Assembly: GCF_000340215.1 (NCBI RefSeq)
Contig: NW_006921532.1
Span: 649,844-713,843 of the forward strand
Reading direction: 5' to 3'
DNA: 64,000 nucleotides
Source: Pseudocercospora fijiensis CIRAD86
Taxonomy: Eukaryota > Ascomycota > Dothideomycetes > Mycosphaerellales > Mycosphaerellaceae
This document shows, piece after piece, positions 22,900 through 33,659 of the stretch; position 1 is the first letter of the stretch, and each line of letters starts with the position of its first letter. A model generated the notes under the pieces. The model was not told the origin of the DNA, searched no databases, and saw only the letters and a program-made list of their open reading frames with translations. The translations under genes were made by a program, and so were the position numbers.

Positions 22900-25800
22900 T
22901 AGTAAAAATTTCTATAGTACCGATCGCGATATAAGCGCCTAAACGTTATATTATTCGAGGCGGATTTATAACGCGCGTCTCGCCTATACTATAAGGCCGA
23001 TACGTTCGACCTCCTCTAAAGAGCGATAGCTAAGGAATATCGTAGAAGCGAGGATCGAGACCCTTAGGATACCGCGATAGGGAATAGTAAGATTAACGCT
23101 CCTTACGGGGAACCGCTACTATTAGACGGTCTAGGATCGGCCGGACAGTCCTTGTTTGTTACCGGCTTAACGCCTACGCCTAAGCTAGAGAGTAAGGTAA
23201 GCAATAAGGATATAGTATTAGATACTACGGTCGAGAATTATACGGCCGCGCCTAAGCTAGAGGACCTAACGGACAAGGAGGATATAGTATTAGATACTAT
23301 AGTCGAGAGTCGTACGGCCGCGCCGGAGCTAGAGAATGTAACGGATAAGGAAGATATAGTATTAGACAAAACGGTCGAGAATCGTATAGCTGCGCCGGAG
23401 CTAGAGGATATAACGAGTAGAGAGGATATAGCTTTAGATACTACGATCGAGATTCCTACGATCGCGGCTAGGCCTAAGGATATAACGAGTAGAGAGGAGG
23501 CAGCCGTAGACCCTTCGATTGAGGTTCCTACGCTCGCGGCTAAGCTTAAGAATATAACGAATAGAAAGGATATAGCGCCTAGCGCTACGGTCGAGATACG
23601 TATAGCTACGCCTAAGCTAGAGGATATAGAGAACTCGATAAAGGATTCGGTAGATAGAGAAGACGCAATAGCGGATTAGATCGGCGAGTATCGTAGAGAG
23701 ATAGATAACGCTACGCTTAACCCCTAATAAACGCGTCTAGAGGAATATAGTACTAATCTAGCGTAGACGCTAGAGGGCTTTACGATCCTCGCTACGGCGG
23801 AAGGCAATCTTCGATAGACCTTTTATAAGGCGCTATCGCTTATTTCTACTAACGGCAGTTTAAGTACTAGCGAGGTTTAGGCGGTATTAAGCTACGCTAC
23901 TAAGAATAGATATATACGGCCTTTCCTGACATTTACTAAGGACGGACTAGACACAGAACTATACTACGTATTAACGGACTCCGGTCGACAACTATTATAG
24001 CGATATACACCGTTATTCTTAGGCCGCGGTTGTATTAACGATACGCTAATAGCGAGCTTAGTACCGTTGCCCCCGGCTAATAATATAGACGAATCCGATT
24101 TAGAATTACTCGAGGTAATAGCTCGCCTATAATCGTAGGGGACGCTAGGCAGCGAGTTTAGTACTATATAGCGTTAGACTATTGCTAGCCTATCGATAGT
24201 GCTTCTAAATCTAGACTATCCGCTCTCTAATATTAGACGGTTTTCCTTTCTAAAATATTACGTACTAGCGGTTATCGCGGTAGTTAATCTAGATTACGTT
24301 TTCGATAGGAAGTCGTTTATATAAGCGGTTATAGCGCTTACTACGAAGAAGAAATAGTTAACGGAGCTAGCGAAGGCGTTAGTAGGCGAGAGCCGACAGA
24401 CAGGCCGAGCGCTCTATAAGGCTATAGCCGACTACTTTATCGATAAGGACGACCCTCCGCCGCACTATTTAAGTAAATAGGAGTTTGTTTAGAAGGGTAA
24501 AGCGTTATAGGTCGAGATTCTAGAGGCCGAGAAGCTATAGGATATCGTGCCGGGCTTCTTTGCCCTTTACCGAGACGCCGCTACCTACGCGTCTAGTAGC
24601 CTAGTTAATAGTACGGAAAGCGGCCCGATTAATCCCGTTAGCGCGTAGCTTCTTAATACGCCTTCGGCTTTAGAATCGGCACTACCGTTAATAATACCCG
24701 CAAATCGACCGGCTTTACTAGAATTACTATCTTCGCTAGCGCGTATACTTCCTAATTTACCGCTACTATAGGTACCCGCCTTCCTAACGTAGGCGCTAAG
24801 TAACGGCTCGCTATAAGCGCCCGTACTAGCTCCTCCTAAGCTCCTAGCTACTCCGATTAAGTCGGTTTTTAAGGAACCTCTAGTTCTATTTCCTAAAGAA
24901 CTTAAGTTCGAGCGGTAGCGGCTTCGAGGCTAGCGTACGCGCTAGACTTTAATTAATAAGCGTCTCCTTCGCGCTAACGAGACGCCCGAACAAGCTGCAA
25001 TCCGGTAGTACGTAGAGTATAAGGACTATAATAAGAAAGTCGATACGCTAATCGCCGCTAATCCTATAGAGCGTAATAAGAATAGAGATATACGCTTTGT
25101 CTAGGCTGCGAAGCTCGTACGTAACGCGTACGCTAAGGACGCTAACGGTCGGCTACCTAATCTTTTTCGCCTACGCCTATATAAGCGAATAGTCGAATAC
25201 TATTTAGTAAGGCTTTAGCATTACCTATATTATCTATACCTTATAGCTAGCGATCGGCGCTTCTAGATTCTACGCGAATTGTATTAGTATATAGGCAAGC
25301 TAGTTACTAATTTTAAAAACCTACTCTTTACGTAACTATACTCCTTCTAAATCGTAAACGACGATCTCGCCCGTAAATACTCTATCTTTAGAACCGACCT
25401 CTACTCGGACGGTTACGATACGTAGTAGGAGATTTACGTAATACGCTTTAGCGAGTACGTAGCGCTTATAATAGCGGGCGAATTAAAGGAGCTTCCTAAT
25501 CTAGCTAACCTCGATACGAATTTTCTGCTAACTATTACTTTCTACTATACGAAGTTATAGCACCGACTCCTAGTAAACATTACCCGCTTACGCGAGAACT
25601 TCCTTAGCTTAAGCACCTATACCGGCGACTTACGATTCTAGCTAGTACTGTCTCTAATCCGTAATAGAGCCGTCGGTCTTATAGTACGCGCTATCTTATA
25701 CTTCCTATAGATAGTCGATCTCGTATAAGAGTAGTTCTACCGCTTCGTCCTAAAAGAATATTACGATAGCATTATAGTAGGCGGTTATCCGGTCCTATAT

Positions 25801-27885
25801 AAGCGTAGCGAGAACGGTAAGGATGTCTCCTACCGCGATTACGGTAAGGAATACTAAAAGACGGGCAAGCGACCTATTAGTAAATACGTCGGAGCGATAA
25901 AGCATTACGAGATCGACTTAACTACCTACGGCGAAGTCTAATTCTTATAGATAGTAGCTACCGGACGACTCTTAATAGTACGCCTACCTCTACTAGACTC
26001 CTAGCTTAAGGACTATACCGTTTAGCTACTACTAATCGGTATAGAGCTTAGTACCTAGTTAGCTATATAGCTCTATAAGTAGTATAAGTCCTCCCTAAAC
26101 TCTAGTAGTCTGCCCTATCTATACCGTCGTAACCTAGGTCGCCTAGCTATTACCTAGGACGTCGTCGCTTATACCTAGCGATATATTACGGTCTGCAACG
26201 CCTATACGCTTCGTAGCGAGGGCTATATATCCGCCCTCTATACTAATAAGGCGCTTACGGATACGAAGGCTACTAATACGTCGCGTACAGAATAGTACGC
26301 TTAGCTTATAAGTAGCGGTCGCTACTAGAACGGTACCTATACCGCTAATAAGGGCAAAGGCATACCTCTACTACTCCTTAACCGTTAATGCCTAGTAGAC
26401 TTTAGCCTAGTCTACTAGCTAACTTAGATCGATCTAGTATACGCCTTATCTACCTTTATCGCCTATATCTAGACACTTAAGGACGGCGCTATCCCTAATA
26501 GATTAGAGCCCGCGCTAACGCTATAGTTCTATAATTTGCCGAAGACGGTCTCTACCGATCTAGTCTTCGATCCTTTAGGCGTCTAGGAGCGTATTATATA
26601 GGGTAATACTATTTTTAAGTACGATAAGATAGTAACGAATAAGAATTACTAGTAGTACAATATCGACTATACTTAGGATCCTATAGGCGCATTCCTAGTG
26701 CCGTTACCCGACTACTCGCTAGACGAGACCGACCTTACTAACGCGCGCCTCTTTAGTAAAATCTTCCCTCCTAAGCTCGCGACTCGGGCTAAGCCGCAAC
26801 CTCCGGCCGTTGCCCTACTAACTAAGGCGATCTAGCTAAACTCTTCGCGCGTATTACTATCGACTAAGTTAAATACTCGCTAGAAGCTAACCGCTAGCCC
26901 GTTCTTAGCGCCTCGCTTATCGTCGAAGATACCGCTACTATCTAACCTATTCTCTACGCCTACGAAGGCTCTAGTTGCGGCTTAGCTACTACCGCCTAAT
27001 AATACGGTTACGTAGCTATAGTATAAGCTCCTATCGCTTCTAATACGCTTGCTACCTTTGCCCGCTCTATAGGAAAACACTATAGGCGCCTACGGACAAT
27101 ATTAATATAATGCGACGGCAATTAGTATACGTACGCTTAACTTACAAGCTCTCTACTATATGCGCTAGTCTAAGTTAGTAGCAACCGAGGTATACTAGCT
27201 TTAATAGATACTAGCTAAGGCACAGATCCGCGAAGCAACTAAGCGCTAGATAGCCTAGTAGTATCGTCTTTCCGCTATAGTCTTAAAGGAGTCGCTTACG
27301 CTATCGCTAACCTATCTATACTACGATTTCTTATGCGTCGCGCTATAATAGGTAATCCCTATACTATACCTAATTAACGAGGACGCTTTTAAGCTGCTCG
27401 GCGGCGTATAAGGCAATACTACTAAGGATAAGATCGCGAAGCTTAACGTATAGATAGCCGACTACTTTAAGCTATATAGTGCTATACGCGACGCCGATAC
27501 GCTACTATTGCTAGGTGCCGACTTCCCTAATATCCCTATCGATTAGTTAGACTACGCTACTACTATAGCGGACGTAGTTAATACCTCGCTGTCCGATAAT
27601 AAGACTATAAAGACCGTCGCGCCTTAGCCGTAGCTAAAAGCGGTTTAGACTATACCGACTAGCTTACGCGACGCCCTTCGTAACCGTCGTAATAAGCAAG
27701 TATAAAACCGACGCAATTATTACTAGAGAGACACGATTCTACACCTAGCATTACCGTTCTAGTATACTGTTTAGGCTTAGCCTTTATGCGACGCTATTAC
27801 GCTCTTTTGCCTTAAACCTTCCTACGGTACGGCCTACTAAGGACCTTTGTTTTAGGACACTATAGACAGTGCCGACCTTTTTTGT
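22900..27885 (+). pseudogene. Very long second ORF of element A, unknown function, RIP-inactivated
   Basis: Downstream of the chromodomain, in a different frame from pol, a single frame runs for about 1650 codons with only RIP-type stops (TAG/TAA). It begins with an acidic part holding six tandem 24-residue repeats (23179-23610). It continues with a helical, Lys/Leu/Tyr-rich body (around 25100-26500, for example YRDYGKEY and KYVGAIKHYEIDLTTYG) and ends just before the polypurine tract. I recognise no protein family in it. It is not a second pol: there is no YxDD or integrase signature. The start is uncertain. Confidence 0.6.
23179..23610 (+). repeat. Six tandem 72-bp (24-codon) repeats in the second ORF of element A
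   Basis: Each unit follows the plan P-x-L-E-(D/N)-x-T-x-(K/R)-(E/K)-D-I-x-L-D-x-T-(V/I)-E-x-x-x-A-A. The first three units are the most alike, and a seventh partial unit (PKLEDIEN) starts at 23611. The 528-nt stop-free stretch 23152-23679 exists because this repeat contains no Gln or Trp codons for RIP to convert. Confidence 0.85.
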
Positions 27886-27897
27886 AGAAAGGGAGGC

Positions 27898-28085
27898 TAT
27901 TACGATATAATACTATTGCATATACGATAGCAGGCAGCGGTTACTATCGACCGCTACGGTCGCTATTGCTACTAATAGTAGGACTATTATATAGATAGCT
28001 TGCCTCGCGGCACCTTAGAGAATGCATTAACTTTTGCACCGCATAACTGTTACGATATCTTCGTACTATAACCGTGTGCCTAGCA
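27898..28085 (+). repeat. 3' LTR of element A (188 bp)
   Basis: The same length as the 5' LTR and aligned to it without gaps. It keeps more CA/TG than the 5' copy, for example gcaggcagcgg here against gtaggtagcgg there. Confidence 0.88.
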
Positions 28086-28090
28086 AAGAG

Positions 28091-29218
28091 CTTCGGATAG
28101 CTGTTTTACTATAGCGAGAGCTATATACCTTACTTCTTAGTATCTTAGCAAGATGCAAAGGCAGAGAATAGTAAGGGATACAGAAATTTCTAGAAGTCTT
28201 CGAAATTTACTATTAGTAACTAATAGAACTATAGCATTATAACTAGTAGTATCGAAGGTAGTAACAACTATGCTAGAGAATTCGCCTCTTACTAAGTTTC
28301 TTACTAATTCTGGAACTAACGAGCACTCGGAATACTGTATACGATATACCCGATTTAGTCCTCTTCGCTTAAGTCTAACACCTCGATTACGCGAATGTCT
28401 ATATGCTAGCGGCTGTTAATTTCCAATATCTAACGCTTCTGGTAACTACGAGACAGTTCTATCGCTATCGTAGCCGTCGTTACTATATCCTATCGGCGTT
28501 AGAACGTTAGTAACGAGGTTCTCGTTAAGGCTAAAGTTAGTAACCTACGATAACTGCGAAGGAATAAGAGGAACGTGTCTAATACGTCTAATAATAAGGG
28601 CTCTTAGCTTATTAAATTAACGTACCGTAGACGCGTATATTAGCTTTATACGCTTCTTAGAGCGGCTATCGATATCGTCTATTCGGCGGATTAGATAGTA
28701 GTTGTTTGTTGCCTCGGAATAATAGTTAGCTCTTAGTTGATTTGCTAACGTAGTAATAGCTTCTCGAAATAGCTCTAATACTCGACTTAATAACCGCTCC
28801 TTATTTAGCTGCTTCTTACTATCGATATCTAAGCGGCGGCGCGCTATATATAGCGTCGAAGGGGGATTAGAAAGAGCCGGATTTGGTGCTAGCGTTAATA
28901 GAGCTATAACAACTAGACTCGGTGTCGATAGACTTACAAACGCTACTAGTTCTTAGACTCGCTACGATATAATACGGAGTATATTGTCTTAGACTTGCTA
29001 AGCTAGTGTCTTATAACTACGCAGTTTATTAGGCGTAAGAAGCTTCTCGCAGAGCTTCTTATTGTTTAGCAATATAGTGTCCTTAAAGCGATTAAGTATC
29101 TGTTTAAACTCGGAGTCCTTAGTAACTATACCGGAGGCCGTTAATAGCGCTCTATACTCGATAACTCGCTTTGCAATCTACCTACGAATAAGTGTATCTA
29201 TGCCCTTAATAGCACGCT
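28091..29218 (-). pseudogene. Harbinger minus-strand ORF, central part
   Basis: A long minus-strand frame with RIP-type stops runs through this whole host segment. It is basic and helix-rich (for example IAKRVIEYRALL near the right end, and KLCEKLLTPNKLRSYKTLA). PIF/Harbinger elements encode a Myb/SANT-like DNA-binding partner in this position, so that is the likely role; I cannot see a clear SANT motif. The frame continues into 43317-44060 on one side and into 14806-14774 on the other. Confidence 0.6.
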
Positions 29219-29223
29219 ATCTA

Positions 29224-29420
29224 TGTTAGGACCAAAGAGGTTGTACGTAATTAGTATGTAACTAGGCTCGAGTGAAGCTAGGGTCTTAATGCCTTAGGTA
29301 GGGCTTAGCGCTTAGCGTTAGGCTAACTAGCCTACCTTCCTCCCTCTTCTCTTAGATCTCTATCGAATACTACCTGTACCTACTACTACCCTATCTACCT
29401 ACTAACAGACCCTTCTTATA
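29224..29420 (+). repeat. 5' LTR of element B (197 bp)
   Basis: It starts TGTTAGG and ends TTATA. It differs from the 3' LTR at about 12 sites, all transitions. Confidence 0.9.
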
Positions 29421-29639
29421 TAGTATTCGATCTACCCTTTAAGGGCAGTAGCTAGATAGTTCTTATTTTAAGCTTTTAGCGGTATAGCTACGAATAAGAC
29501 TAATCTAACTATATTACGCCCGAAGAACGGGACCTATACGTACTATTCTATCGAAACAACCGTACTAATTATTAAGCAAGGCCTTCTATACGGCCTATTA
29601 CACTAAGTTAAACATGCTAGACCGGTGTCTACTAATTCC

Positions 29640-32600
29640 GCTACATCCGTATCTTAGGGGCTAACAATACATTATTAGTGCTACCCCTTATTATAATAGC
29701 CGGCTTATTACGAAACAACAATCGCGGCGCCGCTAGCAGCGCTAGCAACGACAATGCTAGTAGTGTGGTGCCTGCTAAAGTGCCTGCTAAAGTGCCTACT
29801 AGAGTACCTACTAAAGTGCCTTCTACTAAAGAGCCTACCGGAGAGCCTGCTAAAGAAGAACCTATAATTCTAGGTAACGACCTAGAGTTGCCTGTTAACG
29901 ACATTCTTAACAACATTGTTAATCGACGATGTAGCTAACTAGCCTTTAGCCCTTAACTGTTAGGGAGACTTTAAGAAGCTACTTAAAATAGGCTTACTGC
30001 CCTACGTTAAGAACAATAGCTAAAGGATAATCTCCTCGAGCTCCGTCGCCTTTAGGAAGCCCCGACAACTAAACTAATAGCGGGACCTTCTTTACTACCT
30101 ATCTAAAAGAAGGACGCTAAACTTAAGGACTATACCGTGTTTTACGGATCTAGTCGAAAGCAGTATAACGACTATATTCGTGACTGTGAACTTAACTAGC
30201 GCAACGTACTAAGAGCGCTACTAGACGACTATTCCTTAGTCGTACACGCTATGCAGTATATTAATAGCGACCTAAAGCGTATATAGGATAACTATTTCGA
30301 TTCCCTCGACGATTAAACCGCTATTTAGTAGCAAACCTATAAAACTATTATACTAGACACCCTTAGAAACCCTATACTAAGGCAATAATATACTTAGGAC
30401 CTATATCTTCGAGCTAAACAAAAGACTAATTAATCGGCTCGTTTATTCGAGGCCTACTTAAAAACCCTTAAAGACGACCTTCTACCTAAGACTAATTCTA
30501 TATAGATCTCCGAGATACGCCTAAAACTTAGGTAGGAACTTATCCTCGAATTAGACCGTCGCCGCGTGTTCGAACAAGCTAACCTAATACGCATTTAATT
30601 TATAGTCGAAGTAGAAACAGCCGAACGAGCTATCTAGCTCTAATAACGACTAGAATTAAGGATCCGACTAGCTAGTACTAACCGTAGCAACCGTAGTAGC
30701 CGCGGAGGAAACTAAGGTTCCTACTAAGACAACAATGCTAATAGTAGGAATAGTAACAACGACCGTAGAAGAGGCCGTAGCCAGCGACTATATAGAGGAG
30801 GCCGTAATAGGGGCCGTAGAAGGGGCTCGTATCCCTATAGTACTAATCGCTTAACTAATAATAGTAGCAATAGCGGCTATAGCAACCCCCTAACTAGATT
30901 GAAGTGCTTTAATTATAATAGTACTAGCTATCTATTAGGCTAATGCGATAAACTAAGGGATTAGACCCGAATTAATCGTACTTCCGCTAAACACCGAAAG
31001 CACCTCTTAGCGGCTAACGCTACCCCTATAGGCTAACCTTCGAAAAAAGAGTAAGCGCCGTACTAACTGTTAGCCTCGTACGGCGTAAGACTATCGACAT
31101 TGTGCTAGCTATAACACGCTCCTACCTTGTATAGGACACGAAGGGCACTAGCTATTAAACTAAGGTTATACTAGATCTAGGAAATTCAGTTAGTGCCCTT
31201 ATTAGCTATCGCCTAGCTAAGCAATTAGACCTTCGACAACTACCGAGGACTAACCTACTAACCCTTGCTTGGTTTAATAACGCTCGGCACTTAACCTATA
31301 GGGCCTACTATATTCCTATAGCTCTAAAGGACGACCTCGGAAATGAACGCCTACTAGACTTTACTACCTACGTAGTAGATATAGACAACCTATATAGGGG
31401 AGCTACTATTGTTATTAGCAACCCTATTCTTAAGTACTACGCTATAGCTATAGACCTAGGCCTCTAGAAGTAGCGATTTAGAATCGCTAGGAAAGAGGAT
31501 ATTAAACACATTAATATTAGCGAGTGTCCTAATAATATTAGGGTCCTATTTATTAGCAACCTAATACTAGCCTCCGCCTTAGCTAATCCGACTACCGACC
31601 TGCTCGGTAATAACGATAAGCCTATACCCCCTAATAGTATAGACCCTAATTAGCTTGCTCGCATACTAGAGCCTATTCGAGAGACCTATATTAATGTATT
31701 CAAATATTACCTAGCATCGACATTGCCTATGTTTAAGGAGACGGATTATAAGATTAACATTATAGAGGGCAAGGAGGTTCCTTTTAGCCCCCTCTACAAC
31801 CTTAGTAAGCGAGAGCTTGCTATATTGCGTAAGTACCTAGAGGAAAACCTAGCTAATAGCCGCATTCGGTATAGTAACAGCCCTACTAGTGCCCCTATCC
31901 TGTTCGTACTAAAGAAGGATAGTAGCCTACGCCTCTATATCGATTATCGTAGGCTTAATGCTATTACTATTAAAGATCGCTATCTACTTCCTCTTATTAA
32001 TAAGACCCTCGATCGCCTTTCTAGTACCTACTACTATACTATATTAGACATTAAGGACGCCTATTACCGCATTCGTATTCGTAAGGGCGATAAATAGAAG
32101 ACAGCCTTTCGTACTCGCTATAGCTATTTCGAGTACTTAGTTATACTATTTAGGCTAGCTAATGCCCCTACTACATTCTAGTCCTACATTAATCGGGCCC
32201 TATTAGGCCTATTAGATTACCTCTATATAGTTTACCTAGATAACATCCTAGTTTATATATACTTACCTCACATTGCGGAGCACTAGGCTATAGTCCGTAA
32301 GGTCCTCGACCGCCTACGAGCCTATAGACTATATTACAAGCCTTCTAAATGCACCTTTGCTGCTAAGGAGGTAGCCTTCCTCGGTTTTATCGTATTAACT
32401 AATAGTGTTAAGGCTAATCCGGATTGGATTAAAATAATTACTAAATAGCCTATTCCTACGTCTATTAAGGAGCTTTAATCGTTCCTTAGCTTCGCTAATT
32501 TCTACCGCCGTTTTATTAAGGGCTATTCGAGGCATGTAATGCTATTAACTAAGCTTACTAAGACTAAGGCAAACCCTTCTAGAGAGTTTAGGTAGACTAA

Positions 32601-32885
32601 CAAAACACAAGCCGCTTTTAACGGTCTAAAGAAACGATTTACTAAAGTCCCCTTATTGTACTATTTCGTACTAAGTAAGTAGATCCGAATTAAGACTAAC
32701 GCTTTACAGTTCGCTATATCGGCTATTATATTATAGCAATTAGATAATAACTATTACTAGCACCCGATTGCCTTCTTTTTACGAAAGATAATCGATATAG
32801 AACGTCGATATAAGACCTACGAGTAAGAGCTCTTAGCAATCGTAGAAGCCTTTAAGCATTAGCGCTACTATCTTAATAGTGCTTA
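29640..32885 (+). pseudogene. gag-pol of element B, 5' part (gag to RNase H), RIP-inactivated
   Basis: gag starts in the region 29640-29680 and contains short V-P-A/T-K repeats (about 29766-29830) and an RNA-binding Arg/Gly-rich region (about 30670-30830). A CCHC zinc knuckle at 30905-30946 has lost its second Cys (Cys to Tyr), its His (to Tyr) and a Gln (to stop), all RIP changes. The reverse transcriptase spans about 31720-32250 ([19 protein letters not shown]), with the catalytic box read as YLDN at 32233-32244. RNase H (AIVEAFKH) is cut at 32885 by element C. 31723-32097 is the longest stop-free part. Confidence 0.85.
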
Positions 32886-33193
32886 TATAAGAACCTGAGC
32901 AAGTAAAGTCTCCTATCCTGCCTTAGCAAGCCTATGTAACAATTATGTAATGTTATTACGTATAGTACGATACAGCCGCGCTAGCGATAAGCTTGCTTAG
33001 CGTATACGCGTAATGCTCGATTACTCGTACGGATATACTCGGTAGCCGGTACGGCAGATATGCTATCCGTACTAGGCCTAGTTAATAGTAGTCGCTCTGC
33101 CCTATTCTAAGAAAGGCACAGTTTAGTTCTACTTTCTACTACGGCGATTAGTAGAGGGTATTCTATACGTTGCTATATACCTATTTTCTTATA
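32886..33193 (+). repeat. 5' LTR of element C (308 bp)
   Basis: It starts TATAAGAACC (from TGTAAG) and ends TTCTTATA (from TTCTTACA). All differences I could find from the 3' LTR are transitions. Confidence 0.9.
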
Positions 33194-33659
33194 GTTCTAA
33201 ACCGTCTACCCTTCGTAGCGGCCTATAGAACCCCGAAAGATAAACGCAAGCGATCCGAACGCGCCGGGCGCGGGAAACGCGTAGAATAATACATTAGGAG
33301 CGCCTATAGTATTAGAAAACGACGCGGCGATATAACAATACGAGGCCGAATATTAGGCGCGCCGGGAAGCGACCCGCCTACGGCTCGAACGATTTCTAGC
33401 TAAGTAAGAAGTGCTTAGGCTAGAAGTGTAGGCTTAAGAAGCTAAGCGAGAAAATGCGCGTCTTTGTACCCTTAGGGACGTAGGCGATGCGCTAGCTCCG
33501 AGTAGCGGTACCGCCGGCGAGGGTCCTACGATAACCCTACCTCTAGGCGACGACGACGATAAGGACGAGGAAGAATTAGCTAACGAGTCGATTTAGAGGC
33601 CTGAATCTTAGAGAGCTAAATCTGTCTCGTATCGACTACCTCTTTCCGGAAGTGCGCTA

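Larger units (their letters stand above)
14812..28085 (+). mobile_element. Element A: complete RIPed Ty3/Gypsy (chromovirus-type) retrotransposon, 13274 bp, TSD aagag
   Basis: Two 188-bp LTRs (14812-14999 and 27898-28085) are flanked by a perfect 5-bp duplication, aagag (14807-14811 and 28086-28090). A polypurine tract (agaaagggaggc, about 27885-27896) precedes the 3' LTR. The internal order is gag, protease, reverse transcriptase, RNase H, integrase, chromodomain, then an unusual second ORF of about 5 kb. It is inserted in the minus-strand ORF of the Harbinger element. Confidence 0.9.

Noticed and set aside
23152..23679. Stop-free 175-codon ORF that could look like a host gene
   Set aside because: It is the repeat part of element A's long second ORF, open only because it lacks Gln/Trp codons; it continues in the same frame on both sides.
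29641..29916. Minus-strand ORF with Val/Gly/Leu/Thr repeats
   Set aside because: It is the antisense of the V-P-A/T-K repeats in the gag of element B.
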